Shown here: piece by piece, positions 31,576 through 41,102 of the stretch
Layout of the letters: every line of letters starts with the position of its first letter
Numbering within the stretch: position 1 is the first letter of the stretch
NCBI GenBank assembly: GCA_023150875.1
Contig: JAKLKC010000003.1
Span: forward strand, 62,001-126,000
Length of the DNA stretch: 64,000 bases
Origin: Myxococcota bacterium
GTDB lineage: Bacteria; Myxococcota_A; UBA796; UBA9615; JAKLKC01
Reading direction: 5' to 3'
Program-made: the position numbers and the translations under genes
Notes under the pieces: model-generated
Told to the model about the DNA's origin: nothing
The model's database searches: none
What the model saw: the letters and a program-made list of their open reading frames with translations, nothing else

Positions 31576-34179
31576 ATGCGCTTCGACAGGCTCACGGTGA
31601 AGGCCCAGGAGGCCCTCGCTGCCGCGCAGGACATCGCGGCGCGGCGCGACCAGCAGGAGGTGGAGCTCGAGCACGCCCTGCTCGCCCTGGTCGAGCAGGA
31701 GGAGGGCGCGGTCCCCCCGATCCTCCAGAAGCTGGGGGTCCACCTGACGGCGCTGCGGGGGCGCCTCGGCGCCGCCATCGAGGCGCGGCCCAAGGTCCGG
31801 GGGGCCGGGGCGGGCCAGTTCCGCATCGGCTCTCGCCTCGGCCACGCCCTGGAAGCGGCGTGGGAGGAGGCGCAGAACCTCAAGGACGAGTATCTCTCGA
31901 CCGAACACCTGCTGCTGGCGGCGACCGCCGACACCGGGGAGGCGGGACGGGCCCTGAAGGAGGCCGGCGCCTCCCACGAGGCGGTGCTGAAGGCGATGCA
32001 GTCGGTCCGGGGCTCCCAGCGGGTGACGGACCAGAACCCCGAGCAGAAGTACCAGGCCCTCACCCGCTACGGCCGCGACCTCACGGAGCTGGCCCGGCGC
32101 GGGAAGCTCGACCCCGTGATCGGCAGGGACGAGGAGATCCGGCGCGTCGTCCAGGTGCTGTCCCGGCGCACCAAGAACAACCCCGTGCTCATCGGCGACC
32201 CCGGCGTGGGCAAGACCGCCATCGTCGAGGGGCTGGCGCTGCGCATCGAGACGGGGGACGTGCCCGAGGGCCTCAAGGGCAAGCGCCTGATCGCGCTGGA
32301 CCTGGGCGCCCTGGTGGCGGGCGCCAAGTACCGCGGCGAGTTCGAGGACCGCCTGAAGGCGGTGCTGAAGGAGGTCACCGAGTCCGAGGGGCAGGTGGTC
32401 CTCTTCATCGACGAGATGCACACCCTCGTCGGCGCCGGCGCGGCCGAGGGGGCGATGGACGCCTCGAACATGCTCAAGCCCGCCCTCAGCCGGGGCGAGC
32501 TGCGCTGCGTGGGGGCGACCACCCTCGACGAGTACCGCAAGCACATCGAGAAGGACGCGGCCCTGGAGCGCCGCTTCCAGCCGGTCTTCGTCGGCGAGCC
32601 CTCCGTCGAGGACACCATCAACATCCTGCGGGGCCTGAAGGAGAAGTACGAGGTCCACCACGGCGTGCGCATCCAGGACAAGGCCCTGGTGGCTGCGGCC
32701 CTCCTCTCCAACCGCTACATCGGCGACCGCCACCTGCCCGACAAGGCCATCGACCTGGTGGACGAGGCGATGAGCAGCCTGAAGGTGGAGCTGGACTCCA
32801 ACCCCAAGGAGATCGACGACCTGGAGCGCCGCTCCACCCGCCTGCAGATCGAGAAGCAGGCGCTGGAGAAGGAGAACGACCGCGCCAGCCTCCAGCGCCG
32901 CCAGGAGATCGACCGGGACCTCGCCGAGGTGAGGGAGGAGGTCGTCCGCCTCAAGACCCAGTGGCAGAACGAGAAGCAGAGGCTGGAGCGGGTGCGGGCG
33001 CTGAAGGAGGAGCAGGAGGGCGTCCGGGCCGAGCTGGAGCGGGCGGAGCGGCAGGCGGACTACGGCAAGGCCGCGGAGCTGAGCTACGGCCGCCTTCCGG
33101 CCATCGAGAAGGAGCTGGCCGCCCTCCAGCAGCGGATCGCCGAGGAGACGGGGGGCCATCGCCTGCTGAAGGAGGAGGTGGACGCCGACGACATCGCCGC
33201 CGTGGTCAGCCGCTGGACGGGGGTGCCGGTGCGCCGGATGATGGAGGCGGAGGTCGAGAAGCTCCTGCGGATGGAGGACCGCCTGCGGGACCGGGTGGTG
33301 GGCCAGGACGAGGCCCTCCGGGCGGTGTCCGAGGCGGTGCGCCGTTCCCGGGCCGGCCTCCAGGAGGAGTCCCGCCCCATCGGCTCCTTCATCTTCCTGG
33401 GGCCGACGGGGGTGGGCAAGACCGAGACCGCCAAGGCTCTGGCCCAGTTCCTCTTCGACGACGAGAAGGCCCTGGTGCGGATCGACATGTCCGAGTACAT
33501 GGAGAAGCACGCCGTCAGCCGCCTGATCGGCGCCCCTCCGGGCTACGTCGGGTACGAGGAGGGGGGCACCCTGACCAACGCCGTGTCGCGCCGGCCCTAC
33601 GCGGTGATCCTCTTCGACGAGATCGAGAAGGCCCACCCCGAGGTCTTCAACGTGCTCCTCCAGCTCCTGGACGACGGGCGCCTCACCGACAGCCACGGCA
33701 AGACCGTGGACTTCCGGAACACCGTGGTCATCATGACCTCCAACGTCGGGGCGGTGGAGATCCAGCGCTCCGTGGGCGATCCCGAGCGCATGAGGGTGGA
33801 GGCCATGGCGGCCCTGCGCCAGCAGTTCCGGCCCGAGTTCCTGAACCGCATCGACGACATCGTGGTCTTCCGCCCCCTCGGCCGCGAGGACATCGACCAC
33901 ATCGTCGACCTCCAGCTCCGGGAGCTGTCCAAGCTGCTGGCCGCGCGCAAGCTGACCCTGGAGCTGACCCCCGCCGCCCGGACCCGCCTCGCCGACGCCG
34001 GCTTCGACCCGGTCTACGGCGCCCGCCCCCTCAAGAGGGCGATCCTCACCCTGCTCAAGAACCCGCTCAGCACCCGTCTCCTGGCGGGGGAGTTCGCCGA
34101 GGGCGACCACGTGGTCGCCGACGTCGAGCCCGGCCGGGAGGGCCTGAGCTTCCACAAGGCGCAGGCGAAGGTGGCGTAA
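31576..34179 (+). CDS. clpB: ATP-dependent disaggregase ClpB
   Basis: 867 residues. The N-terminal Clp_N domain starts [21 protein letters not shown]-1 carries Walker [14 protein letters not shown] (about 211) and Walker [16 protein letters not shown]; a long coiled-coil M domain (about 410-525) is characteristic of ClpB over ClpA/ClpC. AAA-2 carries [16 protein letters not shown] (about 612) and the [20 protein letters not shown] region, with sensor-2 GARPLKRAI. It rescues aggregated proteins with DnaK. A GGAGGAGTGAGGAG run precedes the ATG. No CIRCE element is recognisable upstream. Confidence 0.97.
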   Translation: MRFDRLTVKAQEALAAAQDIAARRDQQEVELEHALLALVEQEEGAVPPILQKLGVHLTALRGRLGAAIEARPKVRGAGAGQFRIGSRLGHALEAAWEEAQNLKDEYLSTEHLLLAATADTGEAGRALKEAGASHEAVLKAMQSVRGSQRVTDQNPEQKYQALTRYGRDLTELARRGKLDPVIGRDEEIRRVVQVLSRRTKNNPVLIGDPGVGKTAIVEGLALRIETGDVPEGLKGKRLIALDLGALVAGAKYRGEFEDRLKAVLKEVTESEGQVVLFIDEMHTLVGAGAAEGAMDASNMLKPALSRGELRCVGATTLDEYRKHIEKDAALERRFQPVFVGEPSVEDTINILRGLKEKYEVHHGVRIQDKALVAAALLSNRYIGDRHLPDKAIDLVDEAMSSLKVELDSNPKEIDDLERRSTRLQIEKQALEKENDRASLQRRQEIDRDLAEVREEVVRLKTQWQNEKQRLERVRALKEEQEGVRAELERAERQADYGKAAELSYGRLPAIEKELAALQQRIAEETGGHRLLKEEVDADDIAAVVSRWTGVPVRRMMEAEVEKLLRMEDRLRDRVVGQDEALRAVSEAVRRSRAGLQEESRPIGSFIFLGPTGVGKTETAKALAQFLFDDEKALVRIDMSEYMEKHAVSRLIGAPPGYVGYEEGGTLTNAVSRRPYAVILFDEIEKAHPEVFNVLLQLLDDGRLTDSHGKTVDFRNTVVIMTSNVGAVEIQRSVGDPERMRVEAMAALRQQFRPEFLNRIDDIVVFRPLGREDIDHIVDLQLRELSKLLAARKLTLELTPAARTRLADAGFDPVYGARPLKRAILTLLKNPLSTRLLAGEFAEGDHVVADVEPGREGLSFHKAQAKVA

Positions 34180-34260
34180 CCCCTCCCCTCCTCGGGCGGC
34201 AATCGCGCCGCCGATGGGTTACGCTGCCCGGGTCGGCGCCCCCGAGCCCGCCGCCCCCCC

Positions 34261-35964
34261 GTGACCCGAAGACCCGCCCACCTCCACACCCCCCTCGCCG
34301 CCCTCGCCGCCCTCGCCGCCGCGGTCTGGGCCCCCGCGCCCTCCCCCCTCCACGCCCGCCCCCGGGACCCCGACGTGCCCCGGGGCCTCGCCCGCGCCCT
34401 CGCCGAGCCCGCCCGACACGCCTCCCGGGGTTCCTCGGCCGAGCTGGACCTCGCCCTGCGCCGCCTGCCTGGGGGGATGGCCGATCCCCAAGGCGCCGTA
34501 GTGACCGTCGAGGGGAAGGACGTGGCCGGGATCGCCGCCCGGGTCCGCGGGTCCGGGGGACGGGTCCAGGTCGCCGTGTCGGGGCAGGTGCAGGCGTGGC
34601 TTCCCTGGGCTGCCCTGTTCGAGGTCGCGGCGGCCCCGGGCGTCACCCGCGTCCGCCCCCCCCTGCTGGCCCGCCCGGCCGGCGACGTCACCGGAGAGGG
34701 CGTCGAGGTGGTGGGCGCCGACTCCTGGGTCCGCAACGGCCACGACGGCGACGGGACCCAGGTGGCGGTGGTGGACCTCGGCTTCGCGGGCTGGGAGGAT
34801 CTGGCGGGGGAGGAGGTCCCCGGCGACGCGCCCCTGCGCTTCGAGGGCCCCGCCGCCGACACCGAGCCCCACGGCACCGCCGTCGCCGAGCTGATCTACG
34901 ACCTCGCCCCCGGGGCGGACTACGTCCGCTACGCCTTCTCGACCGACTCGGACTTCATCGCCGTGGTCCAGGACCTGCTGGACCACCCCGTGGACGTCGT
35001 CAACGCCTCCATCGGCTTCCCCAACTACTACCCCTCCGACGGCGACAGCGGCCTGGCCCGGGCGGTGGACGCCGCGACCGACGCCGGGATGGTCTGGGTG
35101 GCCGCCGCCGGGAACGAGGCGCAGAAGTACCGGATCGGTCCCTTCGGGGACGATGACGGCGACGGCAGGCTGGAGTGGGAGCAGGGGGGGGCCGAGCGGC
35201 TGAAGGTCTACGCCGTCGAGGGGGGGCTCGTGCAGGTGGTGGTGCGTTGGGACGACCCCTACGGGGACGTGCGGAACGACTTCGACATCCAGCTCGCCAC
35301 CGTGGGCGGCGACGTGCTCGCCGAGAGCGCCGAGGACAACATCGACCTGGGCTACCCCTTCGAGGACCTGAGCGTCGAGATCGGGGACGCCACCGCGTAC
35401 CTGACGATCCTCGCCGCGGACGCCCCCGGGACGGGGGACATCGAGCTGTCCGCCTGGAGCTACGGGGGGCTCTCGGAGTGGACCGCGGGGGGACGGGTGA
35501 CCGTGCCCGCCGACGCCCGGGGCGCGGTGGCGGTGGGGGCCTGGGACCTGGCCAGCGGGGACGTCGCCTCCTTCAGCAGCCTCGGACCCACCGAGGACGG
35601 CCGGGACAAGCCGGAGATCTGCGCCCCCTCGGGGGTCAGCACGCGGGTCTACGGGGACGAGGGCTTCCCCGGCACCAGCGCCGCCGCCCCCCACGTCACC
35701 GGCATGGTCGCCCTGGCCCTGGGCGCCCTGGGGGGCGAACTGGCCCACGCCGACGTGCCGGAGTGGCTGGCCGGCGAGGCCGTCGACGTGGGCGCCGGGG
35801 TCCAGGAGTGCGGCGCGGGACTCGCCCACCTGGCGGGCGCGCCTCCGCCCGCGGCGTGCGGCGGCTGCCACGCCGGGGGCCGGAGCGCCCTGGCGGGCTC
35901 CACGGCCGCACCCGCGCTGGCGCTGGCGGGAGTCCTCGCGGGTCGCCGCCGCCGGAGGACCTGA
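34261..35964 (+). CDS. Secreted S8 (subtilisin-like) serine protease with MYXO-CTERM-like tail
   Basis: 567 residues, GTG start. Sec signal (LAALAALAAAVWAPAPSPLHA). The catalytic triad is visible: Asp172 in VAVVDLGFAG, His204 in EPHGTAVAEL, Ser473 in GTSAAAPHVTG; the oxyanion Asn is in WVAAAGNEAQ. An inserted beta domain at about 315-410 (LVQVVVRWDDPYGDVRNDFD) looks like a P-domain/pre-peptidase-type module. The C-terminus ACGGCHAGGRSALAG, then a hydrophobic stretch ending in AGRRRRRT, resembles MYXO-CTERM sorting signals (Cys, hydrophobic helix, Arg cluster). It is the first gene of a pair with the NRDE gene, 7 bp downstream. Confidence 0.88.
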   Translation: MTRRPAHLHTPLAALAALAAAVWAPAPSPLHARPRDPDVPRGLARALAEPARHASRGSSAELDLALRRLPGGMADPQGAVVTVEGKDVAGIAARVRGSGGRVQVAVSGQVQAWLPWAALFEVAAAPGVTRVRPPLLARPAGDVTGEGVEVVGADSWVRNGHDGDGTQVAVVDLGFAGWEDLAGEEVPGDAPLRFEGPAADTEPHGTAVAELIYDLAPGADYVRYAFSTDSDFIAVVQDLLDHPVDVVNASIGFPNYYPSDGDSGLARAVDAATDAGMVWVAAAGNEAQKYRIGPFGDDDGDGRLEWEQGGAERLKVYAVEGGLVQVVVRWDDPYGDVRNDFDIQLATVGGDVLAESAEDNIDLGYPFEDLSVEIGDATAYLTILAADAPGTGDIELSAWSYGGLSEWTAGGRVTVPADARGAVAVGAWDLASGDVASFSSLGPTEDGRDKPEICAPSGVSTRVYGDEGFPGTSAAAPHVTGMVALALGALGGELAHADVPEWLAGEAVDVGAGVQECGAGLAHLAGAPPPAACGGCHAGGRSALAGSTAAPALALAGVLAGRRRRRT

Positions 35965-35971
35965 GACCGGC

Positions 35972-36772
35972 ATGTGTACCCTCGCCCTGCTCCACCGCGT
36001 CCGGGACGACCTCCCCCTGCTGGTGGCGGCCAACCGGGACGAGTTCCTGGCGCGCCCGGCGGCGCCCCCGGGGGTGCTGGACGCCGAGGCCGGCCTCTTC
36101 GGCCCCCGGGACCTCTCCGCGGGGGGGACCTGGATCGCGGCGAACCGGTCGGGGGTGCTGGCGGGGCTGACCAACCGGCCGCCCCCCCGGTCCGCCACGG
36201 GTCAGGCCCTCCCGGACGCCGCCACCGCCGCCGAGGTCCGGGATCCCCGCCTCCGGAGCCGGGGCGAGGTCATCCCCCGCCTCCTGACCAACGCCCGCAC
36301 CGCCGCGGAGGCCGCCGAGGCCGCCGCCCTCCTCCCGGCGGACGCCTACAACCCCTTCTACCTCCTCATCGCCGACGGCAGGGACGCCTTCGCCGCCACC
36401 TGTCGGGGCGGGAGGTGCGAGCTGGCGGCCCTGGGTCCGGGCCTCCACGTCCTGGAGAACGGCCCCGTGGACGATCCGGAGTCGGTGAAGGTGGCCCGGG
36501 TCCGCGCCCGCCTGGAAGGCGCCGAGGGCTGGCCCCTCTCGGGCCTGCCCCTCCGCCTCCTGGGCGCCCTGGCGGACCACGCCCTGCCCGACGCGCCCTC
36601 GGGCCGCCGCCCTCCGCCCCTCGACGCCCTGTGCGTCCACACCCCCGTCTACGGAACCCGCTCCTCGTCGGTGGTGGGCCTTGGCCCCGGGAACCGCCTG
36701 TGGTGGCACGCCGAGGGCCCCCCCTGCGTCACCCCGGGGACGGACTGCTCCTCGGCGCTGGCCCGGGCCTGA
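35972..36772 (+). CDS. NRDE/TANGO2-family protein
   Basis: 266 residues. The diagnostic N-terminus MCTLALLHRVRDDLPLLVAA is followed by NRDE, then RDLSAGGTWIAANRSGVLAG and LTNRPPP. Cys2 is the potential N-terminal nucleophile of an Ntn-like fold. TANGO2 relatives are linked to heme or lipid handling, but the bacterial role is unknown. It starts immediately after the S8 protease stop and is probably co-transcribed. The end (VYGTRSSSVVGLG) agrees with the family C-terminal region. Confidence 0.88.
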   Translation: MCTLALLHRVRDDLPLLVAANRDEFLARPAAPPGVLDAEAGLFGPRDLSAGGTWIAANRSGVLAGLTNRPPPRSATGQALPDAATAAEVRDPRLRSRGEVIPRLLTNARTAAEAAEAAALLPADAYNPFYLLIADGRDAFAATCRGGRCELAALGPGLHVLENGPVDDPESVKVARVRARLEGAEGWPLSGLPLRLLGALADHALPDAPSGRRPPPLDALCVHTPVYGTRSSSVVGLGPGNRLWWHAEGPPCVTPGTDCSSALARA

Positions 36773-36803
36773 GCGGCGCCGCGGCCGGCCGGACGACCCG
36801 GGA

Positions 36804-38255
36804 TCACGACCCCCCGGGCCCGGCGATGGCGATCCCCGCCGCCGCCACCGTGGGCAGGTCGGTGCGGGCCTCGGGGTCGAAGCCCCCCTCGGAGCCCCAG
36901 AAGACCTGGGACACCTCGTCCTCCCCGTCCGGGGCGTAGAAGCTAGCGAAGACCAGGTCCAGGTGCCCGTCGCCGTCCAGGTCCCGGGCGGCCACCCCCG
37001 AGGCGGAGTAGGTGGGGAGCTCCACCGCCTCCGAGGGGTCGAACCCGCCGCCGGAGCCGAAGTAGAGCACGGAGTAGGGGGTGTCGAAGGATCCTCCCCC
37101 CGCGAACGCCAGGTCCAGGTGGCCGTCGGCGTCCAGGTCGGCGGCGGCGGCGTCGGTGGCCCCGGGGACTCCGAGGCCGGCGCGGTCGGTCTCGGAGAAG
37201 CCCCCCGCGGACCCGAAGTACACGTAGGACTCGGTCTCGCAGCCCGAGAACAGGCACCACTGGCTGAACACCAGGTCCAGGGACCCGTCCCCGTCGACGT
37301 CGGCGACGGCCACCGCCTCGGGGGCGACGGTGAACAGCTCGGTGCGGTCCTCCCCGGACCACCCCTCCGCCGAGCCCCAGTACACGAAGGAGCTGGCGGT
37401 GAACAGCGAACCGTTGGCGAAGACCACGTCCTCGAACCCGTCCCCGTCGAGGTCGGCCACCGCGGAGTGGGAGGCGCCGTAGGTCTCGAGCCCGGTGCGC
37501 CGCTCGGGGTCGAAGCCGTCCTGGCCGCCCCAGTAGATGTAGGAGTCGTTGTGGTAGGACTCGGCGTCCACCCCCGAGCCGTTCCAGCGGTTGCTGAAGA
37601 CGAGGTCCACGTAGCCGTCGCGGTCCACGTCGTGGGCGGCGACGTGGGACGCGCCCACGGTGGGCAGCCCCGTCCGGCGCTCCTCGGAGAAGCCCTCGGC
37701 GCCCCCCCAGTACACGTAGGAGTCGACGGCCCGCAGCTCCCCGTCGCTGACGTTGGCGAAGGCGAGGTCCTGGTAGCCGTCGCCGTCCAGGTCCCGGGCC
37801 ACGGCGCCCATCGCCCCCACGGTGGGGAGGGCCAGGCGCGACGACACGATGTAGCCGACCCCGGTGCCCAGGTACACGGAGGAGTCGATGAGGTAGCCCG
37901 AGTCGTCGGATGTCTGGGGGAAGACGAGGTCCGGCCGGCCGTCGCAGTTCAGGTCCACGCAGGCGTCGATCCCGTCGCAGTTGGGGTCGATCCCGTCCCC
38001 GGGGACCTCCGTGACGGGGGAGCCGGGGTAGGTCCCGGCGTCCCCGTCGTCGCAATCGACGTCGGCGCCGAAGCCGTCGCCGTCCTCGTCGGGCGCGGGG
38101 GGCGGCCCGGTGTCGTCGTCGGCCGCGGTGTCGTCGTCGCCGGCGACGTCGTCGTCGGCCACGGGCTCCGCGGTGCAGGCGCAGATCCCGAAGGCGGCGA
38201 GCGCCACCAGGGCAAGGGGGGCGCGGCGCGTGGTCGGGTCCTCTCCGCGGGTCAT
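36804..38255 (-). CDS. FG-GAP/VCBS beta-propeller lipoprotein with MopE-type motif
   Basis: 483 residues. Lipobox LALVALAAFGICACTAE, then an acidic DDD linker (VADDDVAGDDDTAADDDTG). Residues about 58-98 match the Cys/Asp-rich MopE-type metal-binding motif (DEDGDGFGADVDCDDGDAGT, DGIDPNCDGID). From about residue 98 onward come seven to eight FG-GAP repeats, each with a calcium-type loop such as DLDGDGYQDLAFAN, DVDRDGYVDLVFSN and DLDADGHLDLAFAG and a SYVYWG-like strand, forming an integrin-alpha-type propeller. Likely a calcium-stabilised surface adhesin or binding protein. ATG 38255 begins the signal peptide. Confidence 0.88.
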   Translation of the reverse strand: MTRGEDPTTRRAPLALVALAAFGICACTAEPVADDDVAGDDDTAADDDTGPPPAPDEDGDGFGADVDCDDGDAGTYPGSPVTEVPGDGIDPNCDGIDACVDLNCDGRPDLVFPQTSDDSGYLIDSSVYLGTGVGYIVSSRLALPTVGAMGAVARDLDGDGYQDLAFANVSDGELRAVDSYVYWGGAEGFSEERRTGLPTVGASHVAAHDVDRDGYVDLVFSNRWNGSGVDAESYHNDSYIYWGGQDGFDPERRTGLETYGASHSAVADLDGDGFEDVVFANGSLFTASSFVYWGSAEGWSGEDRTELFTVAPEAVAVADVDGDGSLDLVFSQWCLFSGCETESYVYFGSAGGFSETDRAGLGVPGATDAAAADLDADGHLDLAFAGGGSFDTPYSVLYFGSGGGFDPSEAVELPTYSASGVAARDLDGDGHLDLVFASFYAPDGEDEVSQVFWGSEGGFDPEARTDLPTVAAAGIAIAGPGGS

Positions 38256-38350
38256 GGGGGGACTCTATCACGGGGAGAGGAGCACGGGCGAGGACCGGGT
38301 CCGCCGGATCGGTGCCTCGGCCCCGGTCCGGCGTCCCTGGCACTCGGGGG

Positions 38351-39772
38351 TCAGTGGGGCTGGACCATCGTGATCCGGTCCCAGGTGTAGGTCCTGCGGG
38401 TGAAGCAGCTCGTCTGGTTGGGGGACGCCCAGCCGGTCTTCACGCAGACCGTGTCGTTCGAGCTCCCGGAGTGGTCCTCGTAGGCGTACACGACGACGGA
38501 GTGGCCGCCGTTCCAGTTGGAGAGGTGGGCCACCACCGGCCTCTCGGCGTCGATCTCTCCGCGCAGCTCCGGCCACGTCTCGCCGGTGTACCATTCCACG
38601 TCGTTGTCGAAGGCCCACGAGACGTAGCCGCGTCCGGCGGCGTAGCTGTCACCCCCATCGTCCACCTTGCTGGTGTACGTCGACCCCGTGCTGCCGCTGC
38701 ACCAGGTCCCCATCCCCTTGCGGAGCTCGTCCAGCGTCCACCGGGAGTCGGAGTCGGTATGGCTGGTGTTGGAGTTGTCGGCATCCGACGCGATGATGCT
38801 GCCCCAGAGGTGGCGGTCGTAGTACTCCATCAGGATGCCCATCGCCACCGGAGCGCAGCCGGTATAGCACGTCCCGGAAGTCCAGGAGCGAGACTCCTGG
38901 TACCAGTTGGAGAAGGCGCTGACGCCGACGTCGACGGTCCCGGACGCAGCCTGGCCCGGGGCCGTGACCGCGGCGGTGAACTCGCCGAGACCGAGCACCT
39001 CGGGCAGGTGCCGAGCGTCGTAGTCGAGGAAGGCGCGGCGGGTCGCCCTCTCCTCCGCCAGGTCCTCCCACCGCGTCTCCGCGGGGCCGGGCCAGTCCGC
39101 GGCCGCCCAGGCGCCGGCGTCGAGCAGCGCCGGGGCATGGAGCACGCTCCCGGCTTCCTCGTCGACGAACGTCCCCTCCCCCGGAGACACCTGCGCCGGC
39201 TCGGCGGAGAAGCGCACACCCAGGAAGAGAGGACCGTCGGCCAGGAAGGTCACATCCCCCTCGGCCAGCCGCCCCTGGAACCTGGCCCGCGCGCCGTCGA
39301 GCAACGCCTGGGCGGGAGCCGCGCCCTGGGAGAAGTAGCCCAGGACCACGCCGACCCCCTCGCGGGCGCCGACCTGGACGTACCCGGCATCCCGGCCGGC
39401 AGCGTCGAGCACCGGGACCTCGAACAGGTAGGGGACGGAAGCGCCGTCGACGTACAGACGGGGCTCGCCGACCACCGCCCCGGACCAGCCCGGCACCGAG
39501 CGCGCCGCCTGGACCTCCACGAACCGGTCCGCGACGACCGCCGCATCGTCGGCGGGAACGAGGGACAACTCCGTCCCGAGGTCCGGACCGCCCAGCGACT
39601 CGATGGACTCCGGACCGGCCTCGTCTCGGAGCGGGATCTCGGGATCGCCCACGCCGCCGGCGTCGACGCACCCTCCGAGGATCGTCACCGTCAGGAGAGG
39701 GAGGAAATGGCGCCGCAGCACGCGGACATCGAGCCCATGTGCGGTTCCGAGCGCCGAACGATTCAGGGACAT
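38351..39772 (-). CDS. Lipoprotein with C39/C10-like cysteine peptidase domain
   Basis: 473 residues. Lipobox VTILGGCVDAGG. Residues about 60-300 are a mixed N-terminal region that could be a propeptide or pilot domain (for example FEVPVLDAAGRDAGYVQVGA). The C-terminal domain has WTSGTCYTGCAPVAMGILME YY, with Cys in a position like the nucleophile of C39-like or streptopain (C10) peptidases, then a His in NWNGGHSVVVYAYEDHSG and VCVKTGWASPNQTSC. Extra cysteines around the active site could form disulfides. Likely a surface peptidase; substrate unknown. Composition is slightly less GC-rich than its neighbours. Confidence 0.75.
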   Translation of the reverse strand: MSLNRSALGTAHGLDVRVLRRHFLPLLTVTILGGCVDAGGVGDPEIPLRDEAGPESIESLGGPDLGTELSLVPADDAAVVADRFVEVQAARSVPGWSGAVVGEPRLYVDGASVPYLFEVPVLDAAGRDAGYVQVGAREGVGVVLGYFSQGAAPAQALLDGARARFQGRLAEGDVTFLADGPLFLGVRFSAEPAQVSPGEGTFVDEEAGSVLHAPALLDAGAWAAADWPGPAETRWEDLAEERATRRAFLDYDARHLPEVLGLGEFTAAVTAPGQAASGTVDVGVSAFSNWYQESRSWTSGTCYTGCAPVAMGILMEYYDRHLWGSIIASDADNSNTSHTDSDSRWTLDELRKGMGTWCSGSTGSTYTSKVDDGGDSYAAGRGYVSWAFDNDVEWYTGETWPELRGEIDAERPVVAHLSNWNGGHSVVVYAYEDHSGSSNDTVCVKTGWASPNQTSCFTRRTYTWDRITMVQPH

Positions 39773-40007
39773 GAGGACCTCCAGGCAAGAGTGAACGGCC
39801 CCGTGCTCGATATTCCCGCGTGGACGCGGGGGGGCCGCAGGGAGTCCAACGAGGTCCGCTTCCGGAATTAAAGGACACTGCGAGCTTCGCTCTCGGCTGC
39901 AGGCGAAGCCAGGTTCCCGCGACACCGCGGACGTCCCGACTCGTTCGCCGCAGCCGCCGCCGGCTTGTGAAAGGCGCCCTTGGGATCTGGCGCTGCAGGC
40001 CACCGCC
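39773..40007. other. 235-bp intergenic region with palindrome
   Basis: Between the leftward C39-like lipoprotein gene and the end of the leftward TPR gene. It carries a 16-nt perfect hairpin CCCGCGT-GG-ACGCGGG at 39814-39829 upstream of the lipoprotein start. It is less GC-rich than average around 39860-39880. No promoter of confidence and no gene was found. Confidence 0.4.
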
Positions 40008-40961
40008 TCAATGCCCGAACGCCACCAGCCCCCGTTCCGCCAGCACCGCGATGCGGCGGGGGACCTCGCCTTCCGGGAGGTGGTGCATCACCGCGGCGAC
40101 GTCCTCGACCCGGAGCCTGCCGTCCAGCAGCGAGAGGAGCCAGCCATCGGTGGTGTCCAGGCCCGGGACCCGGGCGAGGTCCGCGGCGCGGACCAGGGGG
40201 ATGGGCACCTCGGAGGGGGATGGGGGACGGGGAGCCGGCGGGGGACGGGCGGGAGTCGGCGGGGGACGGGCGGGGGACGGGGACGGGGACGGGGACGGGG
40301 ACGGGGAGGGACGCCCGTGGGGCGGGGCGGCGGCGGGCCTCCCCATCGCCCGCAGCCGAGCCAGGCAGCGCCCCAGGAAGGAGGACGCGGAGGCGTCGTC
40401 GGGATCGGCGTCGACCACGCGGCGCAGGACCTCCACCGCCTCGGCGACCTTGCCCCGGGCGACCAGCGCCCGGGCGGCGTCCACCGATGGCGGGGTCTCG
40501 CCCACCGCCATCGGGGCCTCGCCCACCGCCATCGGGGCCTCGCCCACCGCCCTCGGAGCCTCGCCGGCCGCGCTCAGATCTTCGCCCGCCGCGACCACGG
40601 GCTCGACCACGCCGCGCGGGGGGGTATCGCCAGGTCCGGCCCCCTCCCCTCCATCCCGCGCCTCCCCCGGGGCGGGCTCCGCCCGCTCCGATGGCAACCC
40701 CCAGTCATAGAAAGGGTTTTCCCGCCGGAGGAGGGCCGCGATCCCCTCGATCCGCGGGCCGGCCTCCTCCGGACGGGGGGCGACCGACCCGACCCTCCCC
40801 TGGAAGCCCCCGGTCCAGCGGTCCAGGACCAGCCCGTCGCCGCCCGGGACGCCGCCGTCGTCCCCCCCCGGCTCCCCGCCCCCAGGCCACTCGCCCCGGG
40901 CGTCGCCGAGCATCCCGCCGGACCATGTGGAGAGCTGGGCGTCCGTGAGTCCTTCCTGCAC
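40008..40961 (-). CDS. TPR-containing protein with helical C-terminal domain, divergent from the HEAT-PilT gene
   Basis: 317 residues, family not recognised. GTG 40961 has an excellent GAGGAGG five nt upstream; an in-frame ATG at 40913 is less well served. Residues 1-110 are Gly/Pro-rich with NPFYDWGLP. Three tandem GEAPMAV-like repeats (about 133-153) precede a TPR-like helix pair (VDAARALVARGKVAEAVEVL, then ADPDDASASSFLGRCLARLR), a (PS)n-type linker, and a C-terminal domain (VRAADLARVPGLDTTDGWLL, then SLLDGRLRVEDVAAVMHHLP) reminiscent of a winged-helix or DUF4388-like module. Position opposite the HEAT-PilT gene suggests a regulator or partner of that motor. No transmembrane helix or signal. 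Confidence 0.68.
   Translation of the reverse strand: MQEGLTDAQLSTWSGGMLGDARGEWPGGGEPGGDDGGVPGGDGLVLDRWTGGFQGRVGSVAPRPEEAGPRIEGIAALLRRENPFYDWGLPSERAEPAPGEARDGGEGAGPGDTPPRGVVEPVVAAGEDLSAAGEAPRAVGEAPMAVGEAPMAVGETPPSVDAARALVARGKVAEAVEVLRRVVDADPDDASASSFLGRCLARLRAMGRPAAAPPHGRPSPSPSPSPSPSPARPPPTPARPPPAPRPPSPSEVPIPLVRAADLARVPGLDTTDGWLLSLLDGRLRVEDVAAVMHHLPEGEVPRRIAVLAERGLVAFGH
40221..40310. repeat. GGGGAC-type simple repeats
   Basis: A G-rich run on the plus strand including about five consecutive GGGGAC units (40275-40306) encodes the Pro-Ser linker of the TPR protein on the minus strand. The run could form G-quadruplexes on the non-template side and is likely length-variable. Confidence 0.6.
40501..40563 (-). 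repeat. 21-bp tandem repeat, three copies
   Basis: Copies at 40501-40521, 40522-40542 and 40543-40563; the first two are identical and the third differs at a few bases. Each encodes a seven-residue GEAPMAV-type unit in the TPR protein. Confidence 0.75.
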
Positions 40962-41036
40962 GCCGGCCTCCTCGGGCCCCTCCCCCTCGGGGAGGCGCCG
41001 TTCGTCAACATCCTACATGATCCCGTGCTCGACGCC

Positions 41037-41065
41037 TTGCCCGCTTCGGAGCCCCCGGCTATCGT
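41037..41065 (+). promoter_or_regulatory. Putative promoter of the HEAT-PilT gene
   Basis: TTGCCC (41037-41042), 17-nt spacer, TATCGT (41060-41065). Transcription would start near 41072, about 30 nt before GTG 41103. Confidence 0.35.
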
Positions 41066-41102
41066 CCTGTGCGGGCAGGGTCGGGGCCGTGCGGAAGGTC
41101 GC

